12,788 bases of DNA, taken from assembly GCA_003509065.1 (NCBI GenBank), contig DODG01000175.1, positions 1 to 12,788 of the forward strand, in the 5' to 3' direction. Under the pieces are notes generated by a model, which saw only the letters and a list, made by a program, of their open reading frames with translations, had not been told where the DNA came from and searched no databases. Positions 1-7,329 of the stretch are shown one piece after another. A program made the translations under genes and the position numbers. The stretch comes from Acidobacteriota bacterium. Its GTDB lineage: Bacteria; Acidobacteriota; Vicinamibacteria; Vicinamibacterales; UBA823. The number at the start of each line of letters is the position of its first letter. Position 1 is the first letter of the stretch.

Positions 1-1
1 G

Positions 2-250
2 ACTATTCCGAATCCTAGATTGCGGTTCAAGGCAAATGAAGATGTGCGCATCGTTCTCCGTAATGTCGAATCCGGTATGCTGCACGGGTTTAAAATTGAC
101 AGCTTGGATGTTTCGGTTGCGGAGCTCGGTGCGGGGCAGGTAGGGTCAGTGCAATTTCGCGTGCCGTCAAATATGGGAATTCATGAATACATCTGTACTC
201 CGCATAGTGCCATGATGCGTGGTGTGATTGAAGTTACTGAGACGCAGTGA
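2..250 (+). CDS. Cupredoxin-domain (type-1 copper) protein, 3' part only
   Basis: The frame is open from the left edge of the window to a TGA at 248-250, so the 5' end lies outside. The TTG at position 20 is probably an internal Leu codon. The 82 visible residues form the second half of a cupredoxin beta-sandwich. They carry the expected copper ligands: His28 (in MLHGF), then Cys65, His68 and Met71 in CTPHSAM. The C-x2-H-x2-M spacing resembles amicyanin more than azurin; a Met at 72 would instead give plastocyanin-like spacing. The protein most likely carries single electrons outside the cytoplasm or forms part of a larger copper protein. The missing N-terminus would show whether it has a signal peptide, a membrane anchor or other domains. 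The family call is firm; the partner is unknown. Confidence 0.85.
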   Translation, partial: TIPNPRLRFKANEDVRIVLRNVESGMLHGFKIDSLDVSVAELGAGQVGSVQFRVPSNMGIHEYICTPHSAMMRGVIEVTETQ

Positions 251-405
251 ATGACCACCTGTTGACGAACCGTGTTCTGTAGTTTCCTGCAATTAGTCAA
301 GATCTCGACCTCATATTGTTGCTAGGCTTCACCCAGCTTTTGTAGCTTCGTTTACGTGCCATTCATGTAGTAATCTCGCGTGGATATTATTTTTGGTACA
401 ACGAC

Positions 406-846
406 ATGCAGATCGAAACATCTAACTGGTCTGGGGATGGAAGCTTTACCGAGGCGCTCATCGAGTCGCTAAAGGAGCACGGGAGTATGGTGTATCTACG
501 GGTCGAAGATGCACCAGCTACGCACGCTGACACGGGGTACCAGTTTATTAGTAATGAGGTATTTGTTGCATTCGCTAGTACAGAGCGAGTCGAGACAATT
601 CACTGGTTCGGTTTCTGGCCTAGAAGGCGCAGGATTCTAGAAAAGGAAATGTCCTTGAATTCGCTCGAACAGCATTTGGCGAATGTGTCGACCATTGGAC
701 CTTGCGACTACGCTGACGAAGGAATGTTGCAGTACCTTCGTACGGAACGTATCGTACCGCCGTATCAAACTCGCGGTTACAAATTAGTCGAATTAGTTCG
801 GATATACGAAGTGGAGGCGCCGAAGTCAGACAAAAGTTCAAGATAG
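406..846 (+). CDS. Hypothetical protein, 146 residues
   Basis: I do not recognise this protein. It has no signal peptide, membrane segment or known metal-binding motif. It is soluble and mixed in charge, with an aromatic and basic patch (HWFGFWPRRRR) at about residues 66-75 and a single Cys at 100. The start is ATG 406, but no convincing Shine-Dalgarno sequence precedes it. It ends two bases before the stop codon of the convergent CoA-transferase, and that tight fit supports a real gene. It stands alone on the plus strand, 155 bases after the cupredoxin gene, and its neighbours give no clue to its role. Confidence 0.6.
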   Translation: MQIETSNWSGDGSFTEALIESLKEHGSMVYLRVEDAPATHADTGYQFISNEVFVAFASTERVETIHWFGFWPRRRRILEKEMSLNSLEQHLANVSTIGPCDYADEGMLQYLRTERIVPPYQTRGYKLVELVRIYEVEAPKSDKSSR

Positions 847-848
847 TT

Positions 849-2063
849 TTAGATCGCTCCAGCCTTTTGCAACGCCACGATTTCATCTGCACTTAAGTCT
901 AGTAATTCCGTCAGCACGTACTCGGTGTGTTGCCCGAGGGTGGGCGGTGGCGTTCGAACCGAACCGGGGGTATCGGAGAGTTTGGTCGGCACTCCAAGCA
1001 TCTTTAGCGGACCGACTGTTGGATGGTTTAGTGAGGCGATCATTTCTCGAGCAGCGAGTTGCGGGTCGGCCAAGACTTCAGCGATATTGCGAACAGCTCC
1101 ACACGGAATCCCTGCTTCATTCAAACATTCGATCCAAACTTTCCGTGTCCGAGTTTTAAATACCTGAGCGAGGAGGGGTTGTAATTGGTCGTGAGCTGCT
1201 ACTCGAGCACGGTTGGTATTAAAATTCGGGTCATTGCCTAGTTCCGGCCGATCGATTACTTTGCATAAACGCTTCCACTGTTCATCGTTTCCGACTGCGA
1301 CAACAAACTCACCGTCAGAAGCATCAAAGGTCTCGTATGGCGTAATGGTCGGATGCCGATTTCCCATGCGTGGCGGTACTACGCCTGTGGTCAGGTGGAT
1401 TCCGGCCTGATATGTCAGTAGTGCCGAGACGGCATCGAGCATGCCTACATCGACCATCTGACCACGTCCCGTGCGATCCCGTGCAAATAGTGCCAACACC
1501 ACTCCATATGCCGCGAACATGCCAGCCGTAATATCGGAAATTGCTACGCCGAGTCGGTACGCGGGACCATCAGCATCACCGGTGATACTCATCAAGCCGC
1601 CCTCGGCTTGTAGCACGGCATCATAACCAGGCTGAGTGTGTCGTGGTCCGGTCTGTCCGAAACCTGAAACCGAGGCATATATTAGATTGGGTAATCGTGC
1701 CGACAAATCGTTGTACCCAAATCCAGCGCGTTTCATTGTGCCCGGCCGAAAATTCTCAACCAGGACATCTACTTGCTCGATTAATTGATTAAGCACATCA
1801 CGGCCCTTTGGATGTTTAAAATCGAGCGTCACACTTTCCTTATTGCGATTGACACTGAGGAAGTATGCGCTTTCATCACCCAAGAACGGTGGTCCCCATC
1901 CGCGTGTGTCATCACCATGTTCAGGGTGCTCAATTTTGATCACGCGAGCGCCCATGTCAGCTAGGAGCATGGTGCAATAGGGGCCAGACAGAACACGGGT
2001 TAAGTCGAGGATAGTTACGCCATCAAGCGCTCCCTTGAGATTTGCCCCTGTTGTTACCGTCAT
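849..2063 (-). CDS. Family III CoA-transferase (CaiB/BaiF)
   Basis: Family III CoA-transferases move CoA between carboxylic acids through an aspartyl-CoA thioester intermediate, in the cytoplasm. The 404-residue length is normal for the family. Visible hallmarks are the N-terminal LDLTRVLSGPYCTMLLADMGA segment (about 19-39), IKIEHPEHGDDTR (43-54), ENFRPG (103-108) and PGYD with Asp148, which aligns with the catalytic Asp of formyl-CoA transferase. The start ATG at 2063 is preceded on the minus strand by GAGGT at good spacing and by a plausible sigma70 promoter. Members with this pattern include carnitine, formate, succinate, mesaconate and alpha-methylacyl-CoA enzymes. The substrate cannot be read from the sequence, and the neighbouring genes belong to no evident shared pathway. 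Confidence 0.93.
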   Translation of the reverse strand: MTVTTGANLKGALDGVTILDLTRVLSGPYCTMLLADMGARVIKIEHPEHGDDTRGWGPPFLGDESAYFLSVNRNKESVTLDFKHPKGRDVLNQLIEQVDVLVENFRPGTMKRAGFGYNDLSARLPNLIYASVSGFGQTGPRHTQPGYDAVLQAEGGLMSITGDADGPAYRLGVAISDITAGMFAAYGVVLALFARDRTGRGQMVDVGMLDAVSALLTYQAGIHLTTGVVPPRMGNRHPTITPYETFDASDGEFVVAVGNDEQWKRLCKVIDRPELGNDPNFNTNRARVAAHDQLQPLLAQVFKTRTRKVWIECLNEAGIPCGAVRNIAEVLADPQLAAREMIASLNHPTVGPLKMLGVPTKLSDTPGSVRTPPPTLGQHTEYVLTELLDLSADEIVALQKAGAI

Positions 2064-2076
2064 CTGTACACCTCAG

Positions 2077-2105
2077 TTAATAGTTGACAGGCGCGGACCA
2101 CACAA
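2077..2105 (-). promoter_or_regulatory. Candidate sigma70 promoter of the CoA-transferase gene
   Basis: On the minus strand TTGTGT (plus positions 2100-2105) is separated by 17 bases from TATTAA (2077-2082). It lies just upstream of the CoA-transferase start at 2063. The resulting 5' leader would be very short, about 10 bases. The match to consensus is moderate, and no experimental support can be claimed. Confidence 0.35.
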
Positions 2106-2130
2106 CGCACGCTAAGTGTGCTCGCTGTGG
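2098..2130. repeat. 33-bp interrupted dyad between divergent genes
   Basis: The left arm (2098-2110) and right arm (2118-2130) are inverted copies that match at 9 of 13 positions: CCACA with TGTGG outside and GCAC with GTGC inside, around a 7-base centre. It sits between the divergently read CoA-transferase and selenoprotein-type glutaredoxin genes and overlaps the -35 element proposed for the former. It could be an operator, or a hairpin in the leader of the glutaredoxin mRNA. No known binding motif was recognised. Confidence 0.35.
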
Positions 2131-2142
2131 TGGTGCCTAACT

Positions 2143-2147
2143 GGGAG
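2143..2147 (+). promoter_or_regulatory. Ribosome binding site fixing the glutaredoxin start
   Basis: GGGAG lies six bases before ATG 2154. No comparable site precedes the GTG at 2208, the first start after the in-frame TGA. Translation is therefore expected to begin upstream of the TGA and to read through it. Confidence 0.6.
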
Positions 2148-2153
2148 ATCATT

Positions 2154-2399
2154 ATGTCTACCTCCATTATCGTGTATTCGGGCTCTGATTGAGAGGCGTG
2201 CGATTGGGTGAAAGAGTTTCTTTCACACGAAGGACACTCGTTCGTCAGCCGTAATGTGGACGATGATCCAGACGCGTATGCTGAACTAGTCGCGCTTGGC
2301 TGGAGGGCTGTGCCTGTGACCGTCATAAACGGTGTCGCAGTTAAAGGCTTTGACGAAGCTAAGTTTCGGGTGTTGTTGTCAGGCGACGGCGAAGTGTAA
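2154..2399 (+). CDS. Selenocysteine-containing glutaredoxin-like protein (TGA 2190-2192 read as Sec)
   Basis: Read with TGA 2190-2192 as selenocysteine, the frame gives 81 residues of a complete small glutaredoxin-like fold. Strand 1 (SIIVYSGSD) leads to the redox motif Sec13-Glu-Ala-Cys16, followed by helix 1 (DWVKEFLSHEG), a second strand with acidic residues (RNVDDDPDAY), the cis-Pro loop RAVPVT and the C-terminal GFDEAKF. In cysteine relatives residue 13 is the first Cys of CxxC, the nucleophile that reduces disulfides. The start ATG 2154 has GGGAG six bases upstream. A perfect hairpin 15 bases after the TGA fits a bacterial SECIS. The frame is intact on both sides of the TGA and the gene ends at TAA 2397-2399. 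Its last 41 bases overlap the convergent homoserine dehydrogenase. A nonsense-mutated Cys gene is the alternative, but it would not explain the hairpin. Sec-containing glutaredoxins are known in bacteria; no selA, selB, selC or selD lies in this window. Confidence 0.82.
2208..2226 (+). promoter_or_regulatory. Putative bacterial SECIS hairpin
   Basis: GTGAAAGA (2208-2215) and TCTTTCAC (2219-2226) form a perfect 8-bp stem closed by the three-base loop GUU (2216-2218). The stem begins 15 bases after the in-frame TGA, and the loop G is 24 bases after it. SelB recognition in bacteria is known to need a hairpin just downstream of the UGA with a G, usually followed by U, at the start of the apical loop; the distance here is within the usual range. 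The hairpin lies within the coding sequence, in the helix after UxxC, as bacterial SECIS elements do. Confidence 0.75.
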
Positions 2400-3477
2400 C
2401 CAAATCACTTAAGAGTGCGTAGGCCGTCTGGGTCAAACCAGAGCTTAATTCGCCAATCATAATGTCGCCGAGGATGTCTGTTGTAAGTATGACCGCATTG
2501 GACATTCCATGAAGCTGGGCCAAGGGATCGTCAAATGGCAATTCGTCTGGAGCCACCCGTCCAATAATCTGACCACTCGTGGTTCGTTTTGCCGACGCCA
2601 CCAGTTTAATCCGATGGCCTTGGTGCGTTGCTCGCTGAATAACGTCCTTTGAGACGGCGCCGATGCCGATGCGATCAATCGCGTGGGGTGTCGTTCGGCC
2701 CTCCATAAGCACATTAATCAGTGCAGCTGTTTTAGCCGCTGCATCCCAGCCGTCTACGTCTAGGCTCGCATCAGCTTCGGCGATCCCGGCTGCTTGCATT
2801 TTGGTCAGTGCAGCTGCTCCATCCAGTCCAGCCTCCATGTCAGTCAGAATTTGGTTCGTCGTCGCATTGACGACACCACGGAAACCAAGGATTTTGATTC
2901 CTGGCAGGGTCTCACGGACGAAATTAAAAACTGGAATACCGTCAAGCACCGCACCTTCAGTCAGGAAAGACACGCCGACAGAAGATGCATAATCAACAAG
3001 TTCACGATAGGCAAACGCTGCGGGGCCTTTATTTGTCGTGATGACATGCGCACCGACAGAAATCGCTGTTCGGACATACTCGGTGGCCGGTTCTCCATGC
3101 TGAATGTCCAGCGTGGTTGTTTCCACCACGACCAATGGCCTATGTGGGTGAGTGGATTGGCGTTTCTGAGACGCTAGATATTTGATCAGTCCTTCTGGGT
3201 TTTTCGGATGTGTTCCTGTACTTGCATCATGTAGGGTGTCTAGGGAATCGTTATTTCTGGCGTTGACCAAAGCCTGCTTGACGTCGAGGCCGTTAATGTC
3301 TGTAGCGAGTCCGTGATGCCGTGTGGCGATACCTACAACACGCCAGGTGATGCTGTGTGTTTCTTGGAGTTTCTGCTGTTCTGAGCACAGTAGCTCAACG
3401 AACCGTTGCCCAACATGACCAAAGCCGATCAGTATGAGATCAATCGTCATGAGTGGAGTAAGGTCAATGCGATGCAT
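2359..3477 (-). CDS. hom: Homoserine dehydrogenase, short form without ACT domain
   Basis: The enzyme reduces aspartate semialdehyde to homoserine with NAD(P)H, on the route to threonine, methionine and isoleucine. The nucleotide-binding GFGHVG is at residues 18-23. TNKGP (148-152), EGAVLDG (174-180), GVVNATTN (201-208) and EADASLDVDGWDAAAK (234-249) match the catalytic domain; the last two are slightly atypical, with GVVNATTN for the usual GxxNGTTN and EADAS for EADPT. At 372 residues it ends after the catalytic domain (LSDL near 357-360), so the C-terminal ACT regulatory domain of longer forms is absent and threonine feedback through it is not expected. ATG 3477 and ATG 3450 (Met10) are both possible starts, neither with a clear ribosome site. 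Its 3' end overlaps the convergent glutaredoxin gene by 41 bases. It lies 58 bases downstream of the TonB receptor gene, and no functional link to it is apparent. Confidence 0.93.
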   Translation of the reverse strand: MHRIDLTPLMTIDLILIGFGHVGQRFVELLCSEQQKLQETHSITWRVVGIATRHHGLATDINGLDVKQALVNARNNDSLDTLHDASTGTHPKNPEGLIKYLASQKRQSTHPHRPLVVVETTTLDIQHGEPATEYVRTAISVGAHVITTNKGPAAFAYRELVDYASSVGVSFLTEGAVLDGIPVFNFVRETLPGIKILGFRGVVNATTNQILTDMEAGLDGAAALTKMQAAGIAEADASLDVDGWDAAAKTAALINVLMEGRTTPHAIDRIGIGAVSKDVIQRATHQGHRIKLVASAKRTTSGQIIGRVAPDELPFDDPLAQLHGMSNAVILTTDILGDIMIGELSSGLTQTAYALLSDLVTLRRRLTTTPET

Positions 3478-3535
3478 CTAGGTGCTCGGTTCCACCTGTG
3501 TCCAATGATTTAGAGGAACACTCCTAAGATTCATA

Positions 3536-6175
3536 TCAGAAAGCATATTGCGTTTGCACCTGGATATTGAATCCTGGGGCATCCACTCCGGAGCCATGCC
3601 AACGATAGTTGCGGTCGGTCAAATTATCGGCGATCACGACCAGTTCAAGGTTTGGTGTCACCCGCCAGCCGGTGCGCGCACCCAATGTGGTGAATCCTGG
3701 GGTTTTCGTGAAGAGCGGTACAGCGTCAGCAGTTCCCAACAAACGCTGTTGCACTTCAGCCAAATTCTCTCCGGTTGCAAGTAAATGTCCGTCTACCACG
3801 AGCCCGATGTCAGTACCGGTGCCGGTAAAGAATTCAGCAATTGACTTCCTTGAGCGTTGAGCGCCGATCCGCGCATCTTTGAGGTCGCCTGGACTGAGAC
3901 GATTCTGTGCAAAAGCGAGAGTGACCAAGCCTTCGAGCCAGAGATGTCGCTCGGTCGATTGCCATCTAAGACGAAGTCCTCCGAAGGGTGGTGGCATGCG
4001 ACGCATTGCCGTGCCAGCCTCCAGATCGTGGCCGGTTGCAGTTGAAAAGTATGCGGCCGCTCGCCAAGCGCGGTTGATTTGGAAATGCGCATCTGCTTCA
4101 AACCCCACAACGCGGGACCGGTCGACATTGACACGGGTCACAATGGGATCGAAGCTTTCCTCGATGAAGGCTCGACCTGCATCATCTTGCTCTACGATTG
4201 CGAATCCAGCCACTGTTGTGCCAACTATGGGCTTTGCGAAGATCGCTGTTCGTCGCTGAATGGCGTGCCTGAGTTCAAGATCGAACACGTTAATGGATGC
4301 CGTGAGACGGGCGGTGCGGAATTTCAATCCCCCTTCATAGGCGATTGCTGATTCTGGTCTGAGTAACGTGACGGGTTGTCCAGTTGTAGTTGCATCAGAG
4401 CCATCGGTATTGCCGATAATGGCTCCGAACGACGCTGCACTTTCCGGACTGAGCTCGAATCCGCCGCCACTCAGTCCGATAGCGCCTAAGTCAAAGGCGT
4501 TAGCAGCTCGAAAGCCTCGACTGACTGTGAATGTAGCATTGATTGCTTCTGTCAGGCTTACGACTCCACCGGTGTTAAAAGTTACGGCTTTGGTTGGCAC
4601 ACGTTTCCGTTCGATACCGAACGTTGGGTCTTGTTTCGTGCGAAAGAGGAAGTAGCCGTAACGCAACCCAGCCCGCAACCTAAAACGCCCTGGAATTAGT
4701 TCTAATGCCGTTTGGGCGAAGACACCACTGCTGGTATAGCGCGTGCCATCTGGGATACGAGGTCGTGCCGATTGGAGTACACCTGTGGTTGGCTCCTCGA
4801 AGGTTCGCGTGCCAGCAATGTATTCGTCATATATCTCACCACCTACGGTAAGAACATGACGACCACCAAATAGTCTGCTACCTTGGGCTTGGTAGCCTAA
4901 GGCAAGAACTCGCCCCTTCTGGTGTTCGATCCGAGAGGTTGGCCGGTGTTGTTCCAAGCGATCGTCCTGTTGTCGATTAATCGACACACTTGCGGTGAAC
5001 TGATCAAAAAATCCTGTTTGTGCGCGTTCGTATCGCAGATAGCCAAAATCTAGTCGCTGTGGGTCGAATTCATTCCTGTGTCGACCATCACCTCCAAGGA
5101 GTCGATCAAAACGACTAACCCCTGATTGTTCTTCATGCCAGTAGACAGCGTTAAGTTTAGCCTGCGCTCCAGCTCGAAATGTGGCTGCCATGTAGCCTCC
5201 GGACTGGATAAAGTTAGTATCTGGTAACCGGCGATACCTCGTTTTTGACGGTAACCCAAGAAAACGTGTCAGTGCGGAGTGCGAATCGCGGCTACGTCCA
5301 GTACGCAATTTACCAATGCTTCGACTGCTACCTCCAAATCTCACAGCCGCTGCCGGAGTTTGGACAACAATGCTGGCATTTCCACCCGCACTGAGATCGG
5401 CTGAACCAAAATCAATTTCCAAATTGCCATTTGTATGTCGGCCTCTGTCTGACAATGCTGGCTCGAGGCTCAATACATTGATGGTGCCGCCGAGTGCATC
5501 GCTGCCATACTGAACTGAGGATGGCCCCCGCACGATTTCGATTCGATCCACAAGACTGGGATTGATCCATCCTAGATACTGGGTCGCGCCAGCTCTATAG
5601 GTTGAAGTGTTAAATCGGACACCGTCCAACAGGTACACAATTCGTTGAGCACTGAAACCACGAATGAAGGGTGACCCTTGTGCCGTAGTTGTTTGTTGGA
5701 CCAGCACGCCAGGTTCTTCTCGTAGTGCTTGAGGCAGGATTTGATGGGGGCGCGATTCCAATTCCTCCTGAGTTGTGACACTGACCGCTTCAGGAACTTC
5801 AAATAATTGTTCCTGCCTGCCCCGACCAGGTGTGACGGTAACCTCTGTAGTGACTGCAGCGACTGTTAACACTACCTTGACGAATGCTGGTGTTTCATTC
5901 GTGAGGTCGACTCCCATAATTACCGGTACAAAAAGGTTGCGCTCCGCGCGCAATCTGCATTGTTCGGCTGGCAGTTGTGTTATGCGAAACGTCCCAGAAG
6001 CGTCGGAGAGAGTTTCAAAGGTGTCTTCTGTACAAGTAACCGTGATAGCGGTTGAAGCAACTGTTCCTCCCAATGAATCCTGTACAACTCCCGTAAGCAC
6101 ACGCTCCATGGCTTGGGAGTGTGCACTAATACCTAATGCAACGAACCACAGCACGAGTGCTTGCGGAAAGGACAT
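3536..6175 (-). CDS. TonB-dependent outer-membrane receptor with N-terminal carboxypeptidase-regulatory-like domain
   Basis: These receptors import scarce nutrients such as iron chelates, haem, cobalamin or glycans across the outer membrane, using energy from TonB. Residues 1-22 look like a signal peptide, with a hydrophobic core and probable cleavage after HSQA, although the n-region lacks Lys or Arg. Residues about 25-108 form a beta-sandwich of the carboxypeptidase-regulatory-like type (VLTGVVQDSLGGTV, then DASGTFRITQLPA). A TonB-box-like EVTVTP follows at about 111-116. The plug, about 125-237, contains FIRGFSAQRIVYLLDGVR and VDRIEIVRGPSSVQYGSDALGGTINV. The rest is a beta barrel ending in Phe879, as outer-membrane proteins do. 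Plug and barrel resemble haem, transferrin or catechol-type receptors, but the ligand cannot be decided. The start is constrained by a TAG directly before the ATG. It is divergent from cysM across a 182-bp gap; no cobalamin riboswitch or clear Fur box was seen. Confidence 0.93.
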   Translation of the reverse strand: MSFPQALVLWFVALGISAHSQAMERVLTGVVQDSLGGTVASTAITVTCTEDTFETLSDASGTFRITQLPAEQCRLRAERNLFVPVIMGVDLTNETPAFVKVVLTVAAVTTEVTVTPGRGRQEQLFEVPEAVSVTTQEELESRPHQILPQALREEPGVLVQQTTTAQGSPFIRGFSAQRIVYLLDGVRFNTSTYRAGATQYLGWINPSLVDRIEIVRGPSSVQYGSDALGGTINVLSLEPALSDRGRHTNGNLEIDFGSADLSAGGNASIVVQTPAAAVRFGGSSRSIGKLRTGRSRDSHSALTRFLGLPSKTRYRRLPDTNFIQSGGYMAATFRAGAQAKLNAVYWHEEQSGVSRFDRLLGGDGRHRNEFDPQRLDFGYLRYERAQTGFFDQFTASVSINRQQDDRLEQHRPTSRIEHQKGRVLALGYQAQGSRLFGGRHVLTVGGEIYDEYIAGTRTFEEPTTGVLQSARPRIPDGTRYTSSGVFAQTALELIPGRFRLRAGLRYGYFLFRTKQDPTFGIERKRVPTKAVTFNTGGVVSLTEAINATFTVSRGFRAANAFDLGAIGLSGGGFELSPESAASFGAIIGNTDGSDATTTGQPVTLLRPESAIAYEGGLKFRTARLTASINVFDLELRHAIQRRTAIFAKPIVGTTVAGFAIVEQDDAGRAFIEESFDPIVTRVNVDRSRVVGFEADAHFQINRAWRAAAYFSTATGHDLEAGTAMRRMPPPFGGLRLRWQSTERHLWLEGLVTLAFAQNRLSPGDLKDARIGAQRSRKSIAEFFTGTGTDIGLVVDGHLLATGENLAEVQQRLLGTADAVPLFTKTPGFTTLGARTGWRVTPNLELVVIADNLTDRNYRWHGSGVDAPGFNIQVQTQYAF

Positions 6176-6311
6176 CTATGCACCGTACGCGGCCGTCGTT
6201 TCTGGTGTCAAGTGTGAATCGGTGATGAACTTTGCCATTTTTGAAACACGTTTAACATCAAGCTGTCTTCAAGAAATGTCCCAGGGGCCCGTCGATGTCA
6301 CTGACTTCCAA

Positions 6312-6341
6312 TTGACAGCAGACTAGAACAATTTCTACAAT
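6312..6341 (+). promoter_or_regulatory. Strong candidate sigma70 promoter for the cysM operon
   Basis: A perfect TTGACA (6312-6317) is followed after 18 bases by TACAAT (6336-6341), a five-of-six match to the -10 consensus. A second TACAAT lies at 6342-6347. Transcription would begin near 6348. That leaves about 10 bases before ATG 6358 and about 25 before ATG 6373, which mildly favours the second ATG as the cysM start. Confidence 0.6.
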
Positions 6342-6357
6342 TACAATTCCGACTAGA

Positions 6358-7329
6358 ATGGTCGTATATCAAATGAGTCAAGTTTTGATTGACGAAGCTA
6401 GCCGCTCGCTGGCCGACTTAATTGGCCAAACACCGCTTTTACGTTTGAGGCAGTTTGAACGTGATTTGGGTGGGGTAGAGTTGTATGCAAAGGCCGAATG
6501 GTTAAATCCAGGAGGTTCTGTCAAGGATCGCCCTGCAGCTAGGATAGTTGCAGAAGGCGAGTCTTCAGGCCAGCTAACTCACGACCGTGTGCTACTGGAT
6601 GCAACGTCTGGCAATACCGGCATCGCATTTGCCATGGTTGGCGCAGCTCGTGGTTACCGGGTCAAGCTTTGTGTCCCACGAAACGTCACCCCAGAAAGGA
6701 TACGTATTCTTCGCTCCTACGGTGCTGAGCTAGTTCCGACCGATCCGTTAGAAGGGTCGGATGGTGCGATTCGAGAGGCGCGTCGTCTTTACAGTGAGTC
6801 GCCGGATAAATATTTCTACGCTGATCAATACAGTAACGAGGCTAACTGGCAGGCACATTTTGATACTACAGGGGCAGAGATTATCGAGCAGACATCGGGG
6901 CGGGTAACACATTTTGTGGCGGGGTTAGGCACAAGTGGCACATTTGTTGGAACTGGTCGTCGATTGCGACAATTCGCAAGGGAAAAAGGGCAGCACATAA
7001 CGTTAGCTTCGGTGCAGCCATCCTCACCATTACATGGCCTTGAGGGGCTGAAGCATATGGAGTCAGCAATTGTGCCCCGAATCTATGATCCATCATTGGC
7101 CGACGAAGACTTACGGGTTGATACTGAAGATGCTTACCAGGTGGTTCGTCGTCTGGCGAGCGAAGAAGGCATTTTAGTTGGGTTGTCGAGTGGTGCTGCA
7201 CTTCACGCAACTATGCAACTGGCGGCCACGCTTCGTGAAGGAGTATTCGTTACCGTCTTCTGTGACTCCGGTGAACGTTATCTGACCCAACAATTTTGGG
7301 ATAACCCTCTAAAGTCAGATGGGAAGTAA
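6358..7329 (+). CDS. cysM: PLP-dependent cysteine synthase, CysM type
   Basis: This fold-type II PLP enzyme replaces the leaving group of an activated serine with sulfur. Lys56 in NPGGSVKDR is the PLP lysine, TSGNTG (83-88) binds the substrate carboxylate, and GTSGTFVGTGR (191-201) holds the PLP phosphate. The length of 323 residues is normal for CysM. In Mycobacterium tuberculosis, CysM uses O-phosphoserine and the thiocarboxylated carrier CysO. Here a Mec-like peptidase and a carrier-E1 fusion follow directly, so the same chemistry is likely. By my hand alignment, Lys232 (GLKHM) falls where mycobacterial CysM has Arg220, the residue tied to phosphoserine specificity. ATG 6358 and ATG 6373 are both possible starts, neither with a clear ribosome site. 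The stop overlaps the annotated start of the next gene by 11 bases, which indicates an operon. Sulfide-dependent synthesis cannot be excluded. Confidence 0.93.
   Translation: MVVYQMSQVLIDEASRSLADLIGQTPLLRLRQFERDLGGVELYAKAEWLNPGGSVKDRPAARIVAEGESSGQLTHDRVLLDATSGNTGIAFAMVGAARGYRVKLCVPRNVTPERIRILRSYGAELVPTDPLEGSDGAIREARRLYSESPDKYFYADQYSNEANWQAHFDTTGAEIIEQTSGRVTHFVAGLGTSGTFVGTGRRLRQFAREKGQHITLASVQPSSPLHGLEGLKHMESAIVPRIYDPSLADEDLRVDTEDAYQVVRRLASEEGILVGLSSGAALHATMQLAATLREGVFVTVFCDSGERYLTQQFWDNPLKSDGK

Noticed and set aside
2084..2089. TTGACA as a -35 box for the glutaredoxin gene
   Set aside because: No acceptable -10 sequence lies 16-18 bases downstream on the plus strand.
2060..2326. An 88-residue minus-strand reading frame antisense to the glutaredoxin gene, overlapping the CoA-transferase start by four bases
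   Set aside because: It is rich in Ser and Thr with no recognisable fold, and it mirrors the real plus-strand gene. A caller could pick it only because the TGA breaks the true frame.
2208..2399. A 63-residue glutaredoxin fragment starting at GTG 2208
   Set aside because: It lacks the first strand and the redox motif and has no ribosome site. The full frame from ATG 2154 through the TGA is far better supported.
6176..6238. A 20-codon minus-strand frame (MAKFITDSHL...) whose TAG directly abuts the TonB receptor ATG
   Set aside because: It could be a translationally coupled leader peptide, but it has no ribosome site, no attenuator-like codon run and no recognised motif.
6176..6357. Cobalamin riboswitch or Fur box upstream of the TonB receptor
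   Set aside because: No B12-box-like conserved core or 19-bp Fur palindrome was visible on the minus strand, so the ligand cannot be inferred from regulation.
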